Below, in pieces: positions 52,363 to 64,000 of a stretch of DNA of 64,000 bases. This DNA is from Haemonchus contortus. Taxonomy: Eukaryota; Nematoda; Chromadorea; Rhabditida; Trichostrongylidae. How positions within the stretch are numbered: the stretch's first letter is position 1; the number at the start of each line of letters is the position of its first letter. Where the stretch lies: assembly GCA_000469685.2 (NCBI GenBank), contig LS997564.1, positions 18,813,615-18,877,614 of the forward strand. Reading direction: 5' to 3'. The notes beneath the pieces were generated by a model. The model did no database searches and was not told the origin of the DNA. It was given only the letters and a program-made list of their open reading frames with translations. A program made the translations under genes and the position numbers.

Positions 52363-55300
52363 TTAGGTCGAATCACCAACAGATTTTCGCTTTAAAGCAC
52401 TATTGAGGAGAAGGCATAGGGTATCATCATCCGGCTTTTCATCTTTTATTTCTGCCGACACACGAGACAACTCATCGTTTTCTGAAGACGATTGTACTTC
52501 GTACAAAAATTGTCACTGAAAAAAAATGTATGAGAGTAAAATCGACCTACCGTCTAGTTGGCCTTTGATTCCATCCGTTACAGCTTTCTCAAGCTGCAGC
52601 TTTTTTCGTGCCAGACAATGGATGTCAGCCTGAAAGATAGAGGAAGTGACTCCGGTCCACAAAAATTAAAAATATTCTGATTATCACCTCGACAGTGTCC
52701 TTGCTGACTAGCCTCGTAACATACACCTCCTTCTCTTGTCCCATACGGTGACACCGATCTTCAGCCTGAAAAATACTCAAAAAAAGCTACATATTCAGTT
52801 TGTATCAGCCTTCTCATCCTTCCAAATGGTTCCGCCCTCGTATCAATTACCAGCCGAAAGCCAAGGAACACAAGAACCTATGCTTCCTGCAGGATGGTCG
52901 AAAGTTTGGCTCAGATCATTTGTGATCAATCTGCGTAATCAAACGATAACGGACAAAACTATTGCTGCCTACTCGATTTGATTTTCTTGGTGACAATGAC
53001 CGCGAACAGTTTTTTTTTTTTTGAAAGTAATAGTAGCCTTGTGAATGTATATCGCGGAAAGCTGAACGTTAACTAGCTACCTGCTTGTCATTATACGGAT
53101 TGAAATCAATATCGTGAAGTATTATATGATTGGCTGACGTCAGATTGATGCCTAGGCCACCTGCACGCGTCGATAGAAGAAATACACATAGCTCTGGATC
53201 ATTGTTGAACTCGTTGATCATTTCTTGTCTACATGGAAAGAACAGGAGGATTATTATCAGATAAATGTAGGCAGCAGCTACTTACCTATCCATGACAGGG
53301 GTGGAACCGTCTAATCTCCTATATAAATATTGCCGAATCCGCAGGTATACTTCAAGGATGTCAAGCATAGAAGTAAACTGCGAGAATATTAACACTTTGT
53401 CACCCTGGAATTTAGAAAACTACTTTGAGCGATATTTGACGGCCAAATAATCAGCTAGTTCTCGAATTTGTTAATGTACCTTTTCTTTGATTTTGGGTAA
53501 AAGCTTATCAAGCTCGTGGCACTTTCCTGATTCGAGTGCCAAATCTTCGCTGAGTAAAAACTTCTTCGTGCTACGAAACTTTTCACATATTTGATGTATT
53601 TGGAAATCGGATTGATAAGACAGATCATCCGCTACGTCCTCCCATCTTTTTTTCTCATATGGTTTCTCCTGAATAACAAGCGTAAGTCATCATTTAATAT
53701 GTGAGTTACATTCAAAAATTTCGATGAGTGATGACATGATTCTTTGACAACATGTGAACTGAAGGGAGGTTTTCGCGACTAACTTTCGAATCTCGAAAAA
53801 AGGGGGGCAAGGGGTGCATTGCCGAGTAATGAGCTCAATGATGATTTGGCTATGCATGAAAATGAACGAAAATTAAGTTTTTGACGTTCATTAGTCAAAG
53901 TGAAGAATTCGCTCACGCATTCTACCTCCGTTCAAAATTGTAGCGGCAGTTACACGCACATTCCTAGTATAAATTGTGTGACCAGCCAGGTGACAAGTAC
54001 TACTTTTATCTTTGCAGTAGTTTTGTATAGTTTTGTAATAATACACGGGTAATTGGACAATAACAATAATATCGGCGTAGTTCAAAAAATGGAAGATTAG
54101 GTTGGTTGGTAAGGAGTATGCCGAGACGGGACCTGTTCTTCTGATCACACGTTTGGTAGCACCGCAACTAGGCGCAAGTATTGCCACGATTAGCAGGTGC
54201 GTTCGTTATAAATGCGTGATATAAAGAGAAGGTAAAGAGATGTTTCCATGGTACAAGTTGCCGAGGAAATTGTGCAAAATACTTTTGGTCACAAACGGAA
54301 TTCATTCTTCTCTGATAGCCGATCAGTGTCAACTAATGTCACTTGAGGTGCCCAACAATCGCTCTGCACTCGAAACGTAAATTTCGAACGGAATCGATCC
54401 CACATAAATTTTCAAGTTTTTTGAATGAGTATTAAATTTAGAGAAGAAATGTTGTGGATCCTTCATCCAAACCATTTCTTTCCTAAAATTTAGCGCTACA
54501 TGCCCAAATTCTTCTCCATTTTGGTTCGATTTTCTGCTGCAAAACAATGGGAGAGCAATAGGGTTCAACCGGAAAAAAGCACCTTATCAGAGTTTGAGAG
54601 CTTCAGTTTGATTCAGAGTGGGAAGCAGCAAACTGCTGATCACTACCCCCAACCGTGAACAGTACATTTTGATTTCATACTATTGTCGGGACCCCAGGAA
54701 CAGAAATTCTTTTCCGAGTGGCTGAGAAGGGCGTACTGGCAACGTCTTTCCCTGTATCTGTATATGATGAAAACAGGGCAACGGCAAAAAAGATTACCTT
54801 GGCACATAAGGTTTTCGCCAATTTGTCCAGCAAGGAATCCGTATATTGAACCCTCCGCAGCAAAGGATGATTAGCTGCTTGCCTCAAACGCATCAAAGCT
54901 CCATAAGCATTATTTGTATCTCCGTCCACACCTCGCACACTGAAATTCGCATTAGCTATGACCGAAAGCTGATTTGCTAATCATAAATCAGTTCGCGCTG
55001 ACCGGAAACGATCAACAAGACGAAGAAGACAAATTTATAATATCACAAAATGCGATAAGAACATTCAGAAAAGGTACATTTACCTATCCAGAACATCCTC
55101 GTAGAGCTCTTTTTGGCTTTCTAACATCTCCACTTCTATGACCTCTTCGTGCTTCTCTGGTAAATGGCCCAGAACCTCAAAAATAACCAATAAAGCTGTT
55201 CCACAGTGCAAGACAATAGTGCCGAAGTACCTGAGCTTTCAGCCTCCTAAGCATGTATGGCTGCAGAATCATTTTCGCCTGTTCTATCCTATCCTTTTGA

Positions 55301-58300
55301 TAAAGGGAGCCTGACTCTAATGCAGGACCTTGCTGGAACAACCTCTTTGAACATGATCTCCTAGTTTTTTAGACTGTCTGCATACAATAGTGATTTTTGA
55401 AATATGAGATAGGAATCACCTGCTTAAAGTGTTGCAAAAGTTGAGCAATATCCTCACAATACTTAGTAAAAATATGTGTCATCACAAAGTAAATTAGGGA
55501 TATTAACTCGATGAGGTTATTCTGTAGAGGAGTTCCTGTCATGAGCACTTTTCGCTTACCCTAGAAAAAAGTATTATCGCTCGTGTGAAAATAACAGCTC
55601 TCCTGAAAACGGTCTTGCACCACGTACCTTCACTCTCATGAGATTTCGATAGCGATCAGTACTACAATTTTTGAGCATATGACCCTCATCGTATATAACG
55701 TAATGTATACTGAAGTTCTTGAAAAACTTCTTGTCATCGTGTTTTGATGAGATCATATTGTAGGTGGTAAGTATAACATCAATCTGAGTAAAGAAATGTT
55801 CGATCTTCCCTTGTCAGCGAAATTTACACATCAATGCACAGAAAAACCTACATTCTCCTTCCCTTTTTTGGCCATATGCCTGAGCTGCCGCCGCTCTTCT
55901 TGACTTCCATAGTAAGTTAACAACTAAAAATGAAAAAGAACGTCACTTAATTCATATGTTTAGAACAATAGAATAGAACAAGAAAAAAAAAACGAAACTT
56001 TAGTTATAAGAGGGCTCCGAGAAAAAAATCTTGTCATTCAGGTTACTGCTGAGAGCTAGCCTCCTAATAGTGAGAGTATGCTTGACTACTCGACAAACTA
56101 TTTTATTTGTAACCAGTCTTCCCATTCCTTTTTGCTATGGTCATTTTAGTTTCAAGTTGCAGCAGCATCAACTATTTCTCTTTTCCTATTTTACAAAACG
56201 AAAACCTGAGCTGCGCTTCGAAATTGCAGACTTATAAATGAAATACCCTCAAAACCACAATTCACTGTTGAAGAAATAGGAAGAAACGCAAGTAACATAC
56301 GCGAACTTTCGGGCACCACTTGACAAATTCAGCCATCCAGTTTTCGATTGTTGATGACGGCACGACTATGAGATGTGGACCACGAACGTTTGTCTCTTTT
56401 AGATAAGCTATGAAAGCTATGACTTGAATAGTCTTGCCAAGGCCCTAAATTATACAGTAAGGGTTGAATATAGTAAATTACACAGTAAAGGTTGTACATA
56501 GGATGTACTGCTCGTCATCCCGCTACAGTTTCTTGAAAGCTAATCTCGAAAGATTGGTCGAGATTAAAACACGCGATTGGCATGCGCGACTTTTGCGAGG
56601 TACATACTGGGAAAAAAGAATAAACCAAACAAGGAACACTTATTCCTACCATTTCATCGCCGAGAATACAGTTGAATCCTTTTTCGTGCATCATCACAAG
56701 CCAGTTCAAACCTACTTGTTGATATTCGTGTAGGGAACATCTAAAATCAAACAAGCGTAATCACAAACACAACGTGAACACAAAACCAACACACGTGCCC
56801 GTATGCTAAAGCACCATGAACGCTAAAACACTGACTTGTCATCCAATAGCGCCGGTTTGAGTCTACGCTGGGTGCAGCGTTCAAACTCCGCAGCTACTGA
56901 TAGAGCATGATCTTTGCAATCATCTAGAATTTTCTCCAGAACACCACGATTCTCCAGAAATTCCATGTACGCATTTAAAGCACCCATTCCCCGCGGTACT
57001 TCTGCGATTGCCTTTTCCTGAAAAATTAATGCTGATGAAACATCATTGAGAACAATGAGTACAACGAATGACTCACCAATTGAGCGAAAGAACTGAACGG
57101 CCGACGATCGACGATTTGTGAAACTATTCTTTCAGTCATTCGCGGAGTTGAACGAAGCTGCGCAAGAGAAGATGTATTGAAAAATTCGAGACATGCAAGC
57201 ATTACATCGTCTTCCCCTCTGTCCTGGGAGTGATGCTCATCGTCCTGAACAATGGATGGAATATTAGCTTGTGTGCAGCTATCTTGACCAATTTTCAAAG
57301 CTGTGCTGTATAAGCATACGATCAAGGAAAGGACTCAGTTTCAATTATACTGACCCCAGGACGGAACGCAAGAAAATGAAGGAAGTAGAAAGCAGGTGAG
57401 GGTAGAGTATCAGAAGAAGAAGGAGTGGTTAGGAATAGGGAATGACTTCAACGACGAAATAGCAAAGCGAGAGAAAAGACTCATCAGACGAGTAAAGGTA
57501 ATAAGGCTTCAAAGATGAAGAGAAGCGCCGGAAGGCGGAGTCCCGATCAGAACTTTGCCCCCAACATTAACCATAAGTAATTTCCCCGACAGTTAACCAT
57601 AGGAAATTTATGAAAGGGAAGGGCTTGTGTAAATGACAGTACAAGAATTAGAGTAAGAAGAAAGAAGAGATCACTGACGTCACTATCTGAAGAATGCTCA
57701 TCCGATGAAGGTCTGCCGCGATATGAACCTTTCTCGCTTCCTGCATCATCTAAATAGTCTTCATCGGAAGACGCTTTACGCTTACGACCATGTTTAGCAG
57801 CGGCTTTGGCGACTTTCTTCAATGTTGTGGCAGACTAAAAGAATCAAGACAATTTTAGTGCTCAGACAATTGCTACGCTAGTCGATTTGAAGTATGCGGA
57901 AGTCTCTGCCACCTCCAGGTTTTCCTCCTGGTCACCATCACTTTCGTCTGTAAAAACATCCTTGATACGCGACCGTTTTTTCACCGGTGAATCCGATACA
58001 CGAGTTTTCATACTCTGAATAATAGAGGCATGAATTGCAAAGGTGGCGAGAGAGGAGAGAGAGCAAATCGAAGCAAACCTTGGGCTTTTCATCCAATCGT
58101 GGCTTACATAACCATTCCTCTTCACTCGAATCAGACAGTGTTCGAACCTTGCTAAATTTACTGAGGTATGCGAAAATAGGGGTAAAAGTAAACAGAGTAA
58201 TTAGTTTAGAAATATGAAATGATTCTAACCCGGAAGCTCCTGACTGCCCAAGTCCCAAAGCGTTTGTGGCAGGCTCACTGGTTTCATCTGAGGACTTCTT

Positions 58301-59135
58301 CTGAGTGCCTCTGTAATTTCTTGTCAGTGTAAAGCACATAACCACGCAAGCCATTCATTGAATGCTCAAAAAGGTCTCTTACAGATTGTAGGTTCATAAT
58401 GAAAAAAACTTCCTTGGAATTACCAAAAAAAATTTGAGGGATGCGCAACTGGCAGAACCAGCTCTGCCTGTCTACTTCAATAACGATTTTTCGCCCCGAG
58501 TACGAGAAGTCACATCTTTTAGAGATGAGCCTTCCGGTTTAATTGCCGTTGTGCGGGTGGCGTGCACGTCGAAGAACCCAAGTATGGGAGAGGGGATCAT
58601 CGAAGAGACAGTTAAGAAGATTTGAGCAAGGAAGTTATAAAAGGTACTTCAGCCATGAATCCAAGCCCGTCCTCTTCTTACGCGGGCGTTTATCTTCTTC
58701 ATCACTAAGCATAAAATCCTCATCCGCGTCATCGAGGTCGTCGTCGACGATGAAGTCCTCATCGTCGTCACTATGGATAGTTTTTCTTCTTCTTTGCTTC
58801 GGGCCCTGATTATTAATACAGTGATTGAGTGCACAACGGAATTGAACTGAGAAAGAACGCTGGAATAACTTACCTTTCGTTACATTACCATTTATGAGTT
58901 GTTTAATGCCATTTGCACTTTTGCTAATCGGTTTCTTTGCGCCTATCGAGGCAGCTATCTAGTAATGAAACAAATCTTTTCTGTTTGAATGAAACAAAAA
59001 GGCCCATAGAACCGTTCAAACCTTAGATAGTGCTAGCCGCTTATGTTCCAACGACTGTAGCACCTCATCCGAGGCAACGCTTGATCTGTGAGCTACTCTT
59101 GATTTGAAGCCATCATTGAACTTACTTGACGACAT
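52363..59135 (-). CDS. SMARCAD1: SMARCAD1/Fun30-type SNF2 chromatin remodeller
   Basis: About 23 minus-strand exons, roughly 950 residues (human SMARCAD1 is of similar size), ATG 59135 to TAA 52363. The N-terminal third is charged and low-complexity (58.9-57.7 kb, e.g. [15 protein letters not shown]). A helix-hairpin-like block [20 protein letters not shown] follows at 57.1 kb. The ATPase has [13 protein letters not shown] then ILGDEM|GLGKTIQ (motif I, split by an intron at 56.6/56.45 kb), DEGH (55.7 kb) and MTGTPLQNN (55.55 kb). The C-terminal lobe has [15 protein letters not shown] (53.35), [18 protein letters not shown] (53.15) and [15 protein letters not shown] (52.75). The tail [14 protein letters not shown] resembles the conserved SMARCAD1 end. 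The family slides or exchanges nucleosomes in heterochromatin maintenance and DNA end resection. Motif I reads GDEM instead of the usual ADEM. The exon 2/3 phase near 58.8 kb does not join cleanly in my reading. Confidence 0.9.
53905..54180 (-). repeat. tRNA-derived SINE, copy 17 (degenerate)
   Basis: In an intron of the SMARCAD1-like gene. TTCAAAATTGTAGCGGCAGT and CTACTTTTATCTTTG resemble the antisense body of other copies; the rest is highly diverged. Confidence 0.45.
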
Positions 59136-59340
59136 ATCACAACTAAATCTTGCGTATATGAGCGAGATTATAAATCGTATGGTTTGCTCGATATATCGTG
59201 ATTATACACAACAGGAAAGAAACAGATCATTCAGAATAATTTATACACCCATATGTCAGGTATTACTAAACTCCGTATTGTCCAAGCAGATAACGAGCAG
59301 ACTCTAAACACTCATCATCTGAGCAATAAAAAGCATTCAA
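59136..59340 (-). promoter_or_regulatory. 205-bp intercistronic gap with a likely trans-splice acceptor
   Basis: It separates the ECM29-like stop codon (59341-59343) from the SMARCAD1-like ATG (59133-59135). A 3' splice site GCAAGATTTAG ends 7 bases before the ATG. A U-rich tract (TCTGTTTCTTTCCTGTTG on the minus strand) lies upstream. Spacing and layout are typical of nematode operons whose downstream gene gets an SL2-type leader. A separate promoter cannot be excluded. Confidence 0.55.
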
Positions 59341-62300
59341 TTATTGCTTGACTTCATCAATGACACTCAAATTTAGACTAGCGAGATCGTCAAATAAGCC
59401 GGTTTCCTGAACCACTCGACTTGTTTCCCATTTCGTTTTGATTTGGTCCCACTGTATTGTGAACAGCTCCTTTCGTTGAGCCATCTTCGATATCACCTGA
59501 ATAGCTTTTCTCACCAATCCGACCTACAAGGAGACACTATGCAAATATCTCACAGCTAAACATTGCATTGCTATAGACTTCCTTTGCTGATCAACCATTT
59601 CCTCAGCCATTACCAGCAGGGCCTCTACGAGTTTGGTAACTTCCACTGGTGACTGAAGCTCCCAGCTGAAAAAAAAAACGGTTGTCTCGTGCTGACGCTA
59701 CGATTATATTCATCTAAAAGATATCTGACGTACCTCCCACATAAATCCAGAAGCGATACTGCCAAAGTTTGTTTTGCTTTCCAAAACAGTCCAGTTGACG
59801 TCAAATAAGAACACAAAGCATCTATCGCAGGAGCCGCATCTTTTCCTAAATAGTAATTTGACTATTATGAAGAGAGCAGTAATCCCTCCAGGCATGATCA
59901 AGGTAATGATCTGCAAACCTTCAGCGAATGCACCTACAGCCTTAGCCAACGAACTCATGTTTTGACTGAGGAACTCGGCCAGTTTGGCTTCTTTTGTAGA
60001 GGCACCATTCTGCTCATCTTCAGACTGATCTTCCTTTCCGCTTAAACGGACTTTTCATAAGTTTATTGGAGAATGGTTGAAGCAATGAGCGCGATATTTT
60101 CCGTGAAAAACCAAGATAGGCTTGACTTTTAGAGCTCTTATTTTACAGGCATTATGAGGACAGCACGCACGTACGCTTACGTCAATTTCACCTTAGTTTT
60201 AAATATTTTATCAGGTTTCTCTGCATTTTCCAAAGTCACAGTTTCCATGCTAGGGGTAACAAACGTTGGGCAGATTTCAGAAATAATGGAAGCGTCGACT
60301 TAACGCAACTAGGCTGCCGGTGTATTCAACCAACAAACGCTTCGAAGTGTCAAGAACAGTATCGTGTCGTTCGTTGTCGAACAGTGACGTTTCTCCTTCT
60401 TACGCAAAACTCCATTGATATCTGGGTTTTTTCCCTCTGCCGATGCTTGCTGAGGTGGACAAAACTCATTCTGTATTTCATGGTAGCGGAATGCTGATTA
60501 ACGCACTATCTTTAGGGGATAGAAGAGGGAAGCTGGTCAACCCACATTGCGTAAAAGTACACGAAGAATGCACATGAGTTACCACTTTTTGAGTTTATTA
60601 ACCAATGAGGTAAACAAACTCGAAAAATCAAAAGATTAATGCTTTACCTTGGATCGAGAGCCTTCCGCACGTTGTCACTGATTTTCTCCAACAGCCACTG
60701 CGTACCTTTTGGATACGGAAGACTGCGGGAAAATAGAGCACACGACTGTAGACCAGCAGAGGCATACTCCTTTTTCCTCTTTGATGCCTCCCTGCTTAAG
60801 ACAGCAAACACCTGGAAGTTAGAGTAATGCGTTCTCTCTGAGCTGCAGATCAGTGGAAATATCCCTACCTCTTCGACCTCTTTATTAGTCCACGTTTTGC
60901 GGAGTGAAGGTCCAGCACATGAAAAGATCGTTCCGACCGCGAGAAGCAGATCCTCTTTCCCTTGCCAAATACGTCCAGAAAGCATAGGAAGAAGTGAAGA
61001 AAGCAAAGATGCTAAACTATGTCATAACAGTCAATTGCAGATGAATGGGACACTACAGCATCCAAAACGGCACCTGCATCTTTGCCTTCTAATCGCTCTT
61101 GGAGATGCTTCGTTGTTTCCGTAAGCATCCGAGCGGCTTGAGCTCGAACAGACCAAACATCATTGTTTTGCAGAATATCCAAGATAAATGAGAGTATCTC
61201 TTCACGGTACATGCGAACGGCTGCTTCGGTACCTGAAATGAATGACTACTAAAAAAGAAGAAGGAGAACGAATATTGTACAAACAAAGCATGAACCCAGT
61301 TACTTATTAAATATGGGTACCGAATAATGAACATTGTTGCGTTTGGTAGAAACTCAGCCACAAAACTTCAAAAATGTTCGGGGCTAATGGTAATAAGATA
61401 AGGACGATGATTCACTGATTCCGATCAAAATTAGTCGACACCGATCAAAATTACTGGATTTCGTACATAACACCGGAAAGGATTGCAGGACATAATTTAG
61501 GGATGGTGTAGTATAGAGGTTGAAATTCCACCCTATCGTGAGCTATCGACTGATCAAGACAGGTTTTCAGTCACACGAGCGCCATACTGAACAACCAAAA
61601 ATGGACACAGCAAAAGCGGAAACAAAAAAACTAAAACCCACTAGGCACAATTTCATTCCATAGGTCACACCACTCCTCCTGCCGTTTCTTGGAAGCTTCA
61701 TCGCCTCGGACAACTGAAGAAGAGAGAGTTCAATCCAAAAACTAAATGACTCTCGGTTGCTCACCCGAAACGCTTGAAAAATGCGACAAGTATAAACCTT
61801 ACCGAGTTGACAAGTCTCCATAAACACGTAGGGAACAATTAGTTTGGAATAACCTTGAAGAAGCTCAGAGCAGTTTGCGGATAAGCTTTTTCAAGACATG
61901 CTTTGCAGACTGTTTCATGGATTCTGAAATGAAAACGAGCTTCCCCATTGAAGGTTCTTAGCGAAATGAATTTACAGAGATTGAAATAAAAGAAGACCAA
62001 AACGGATCCCTCAAATGAGCAATTCGAATAAATCACCATCGTCTGAAAGAAGATCCTTCAAAACAGTCCGCATGAGCGCTTCAAATGATGAGGTTGAGGC
62101 GTACTTTGCCGTGTAGGAAGCAGCGCTTGCAAAGTGTTTCCGTACGGAAGGATTGCGATCACGTGTTCCGGATATAAGGGCGTTAAACAATTTGTCTACA
62201 AGGAAATTTATTGAGTAAATGAAACATAAAGGGAAATAATATTCCACCGCATTGGGCTTGATGATCCCCTAGGAGTTGTGGAGCTCTGAGTGCGAGCATT

Positions 62301-64000
62301 GTCAGTAGTTGAGCACATGCTGTCCTTGTGCTAGCTCCGGCACTTGAACGCAGTTGTTCACACAGTCGAGGTTGTATTGCGACGAGCACAGAGCCATCAA
62401 TCTGAGAAAAACAGATTCCTTAATCTAACCTCCTAAAAAATCGAAAATTCGCAAAGGCGACGGAAGAATATATCACCTGTGGAATAAGGTCTTGAATAGC
62501 AGTCATCATAGGTGAAGTACGCGCCATTTTTGCCCTCGCGTCATCCAACTAAAAAGGAGCTCTTTAATAAGTTATTTGATTATTGAAGGCTCCCCGAGAA
62601 AAAATGTAAGCATTAATCAGTACAGAACGCAGTGCCACCTACAAGTTTTGAACTCACCATTTCCAATTCGTCCAGGCTCGAGCGAGCAGCCATGTAATTG
62701 AGAATTGCAGGTTCCGCATCACTTATGGTGTCAATGAGAGAGGGGATGAGTTCGGCAAGATGAGGGCGAAGTTGAGACCCAGCGGTTTTGCTCAGCTCCA
62801 GTAGAATAGAAATACTGCAATGATCTTCATCAACTACTTATTTTGTAAATTACGATAGAAGAAACAAAGTGGTACCTGAACTGCTTATTAACTTTGATCT
62901 CAGAGTGGATTCCATTCCGTATTAACACAGGAAGTAGTGAACTGAGAAATACCCGTGGATCATGGCCTTTTGGTGATTCCGAGGAAAGACGGACAGCTAG
63001 TTTCCCCGAGGGTGGCAATGGCACGATTTGCGGCAAGACGAACGGATTCCTAAAATAACCTATTTTGGGAACAAAACCAAGAGCATAGCTGCTGAAAAAA
63101 ATCGATTCCCAATTATGATCGTAACTGACACACCTTTATGTCATCCCGGAGTCTGAAAACTGTCAGCATAAGGTCAGGGATGATCGAACGGATGTATCGG
63201 GAATCGTTGCCTTGGACCAGGTCCGATAAAGCTAGGCACCTCAAAAACAGAAATATCACGGGACTAAAAATACCGAGGCAAAGTTAGTAGAGAACAAAAT
63301 GCGCGAGTTGATCGCGACTCACGCGGACTCTCGCACGCGCCACTCAGGGCTTGTCAACTGCTGCTGAAGTTCTTTAGCTATGTCGTCCGCATATTCTTCA
63401 ACCTAAACGAAAACTGGTCAAGCAGGTAAATTAGAACAACGTTTGCTTGGTTTTCATAAACTACAATCGCGTGTTTTGACAATTCATGCTATGAGGGTTT
63501 GTACTAAATTGGTAGGAAAGAGTGTTTACAAGTTGAGCGGGATCAATAGTCAAGTTGAAGAAAACAAATTCATCATTTCTGAACACCGAAGTCTCAAAAA
63601 AAAAAACAGCATACAAGGGAAGTAGCAAATAAGAACATACAAGACCACGACGCGATGCTGTTAGTACAGACCAAATTGAGCGCATCGATTGTCTGACCTT
63701 CAAATCCGGGTCATACCGATACCTAAGCAGCACCAAACTTCGAACAGTCAATTGATGTCAAGAAGATAACAATTCACCTGAACAATTTCGGTACCAGCTG
63801 ACCGATGAAGGGTTCGAATTCACTGCTAGCCTCTTCCAAAACAGCCACGAAACCCAAAGCTGCGCCCTTAAGTAAGGCATTTATCGCATCAATAGCAAAG
63901 AATGATTGGGAAGGGTAACTACACATTTCATAATAAGATCACCTTTTTGAGATTCCACACTGAGTTATGCCTTGCCAAGTTCATGAACTTATAAACCAGA
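59341..64000 (-). CDS. ECM29: ECM29-type HEAT-repeat proteasome adaptor (C-terminal part, 5' truncated by window)
   Basis: About 19 minus-strand exons encode roughly 780 residues. The gene enters from beyond 64000 and stops (TAA) at 59341. ECM29 binds the 26S proteasome and tethers or quality-controls its assembly. Recognition rests on LVYKFMNLARHNSVWNLKK (63943 to edge), YDPDLKVRQSMRSIWSVL (63.7 kb), LNYMAARSSLDELEM (62.7), RTSPMMTAIQDLIPQ (62.5), SGTRDRNPSVRKHFASA (62.15) and SGRIWQGKEDLLLAVGTIF (60.95), all in the order expected for ECM29. The C-terminal exon ends LSVIDEVKQ. Exons include 62876-63049, 60648-60813 and 59341-59523. The exon at 62876-63049 is broken by one extra base at 63004-63007. 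The last intron is only 30 nt. The N-terminal half is not in the window. Confidence 0.85.
59524..59553 (-). other. apparent 30-nt intron in the ECM29-like gene
   Basis: On the minus strand GCT|GTGAGATATTTG ... CTCCTTGTAG|GTC joins SIAMQCLA to VGLVRKAIQV in phase. The 30 bases end in an in-frame TAG, so they must be removed for the conserved-looking last 60 codons to be made. No better donor gives a continuous frame. Confidence 0.6.

Noticed and set aside
58649..58834. Alternative open frame over the SMARCAD1-like acidic exon (rich in S, T, R)
   Set aside because: The other frame gives an acidic, aspartate-rich segment as expected for the SMARCAD1 N-terminus; this one is a shadow.

Overview
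The window looks like nuclear DNA of a clade V nematode, probably a strongylid (hookworm or related worm). The reasons are AT-rich sequence, many small exons separated by introns that usually start GTRAGT/GTGAG and end TTTCAG/TTTTAG, apparent spliced-leader acceptors a few bases before start codons, and densely scattered short repeats. No bacterial operons, CRISPR arrays, rRNA genes or intact tRNA genes were seen. All exon coordinates come from reading splice signals and frames by eye, so boundaries may be off by a few bases. The genus is not determined.

Left third (1-19.4 kb, gene-poor): the first 1.2 kb holds what may be the 3' end of an unrecognised plus-strand gene that enters from outside the window. 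The rest is repeat-rich. It contains about nine copies or fragments of a tRNA-derived SINE, one Tc1-type miniature transposon (1406-1931), and a tract at about 10.5-14.7 kb with several broken plus-strand frames that may be decayed coding sequence.

Middle (19.4-30 kb): a five-exon plus-strand GILT-family thiol reductase gene (19448-26460) is reconstructed completely at 186 codons. Its 5.1-kb first intron carries two SINEs and a short inverted-repeat element. Downstream, a second copy of that element (28751-29540) is split by a second copy of the Tc1-type element, a clear nested insertion.

Right half (30.6-64 kb): three minus-strand genes. First is a roughly 50-exon gene for a protein with about 20 C2H2-like zinc fingers and a recurring (E)EFPYIDV-type module (30605-49691); its size and finger number resemble LIN-13, but orthology is unproven. 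Next is a SMARCAD1/Fun30-type SNF2 chromatin remodeller (52363-59135). Last is an ECM29-type HEAT-repeat proteasome adaptor (59341 to beyond the right edge). The stop codon of the ECM29-like gene is only 205 bp upstream of the SMARCAD1-like start codon, so the two may be co-transcribed as a nematode operon. The ECM29-like gene shows a one-base frame break in a homopolymer and an apparent 30-nt intron. The zinc-finger gene has a 44-bp tandem duplication that copies a 5' splice site.

The genes do not form one pathway. Two act on chromatin or transcription (zinc-finger protein, SMARCAD1-like), one on the proteasome (ECM29-like), and one in the endolysosomal or secretory route (GILT-like). The most distinctive material is the repeat landscape and the unusual splice structures.
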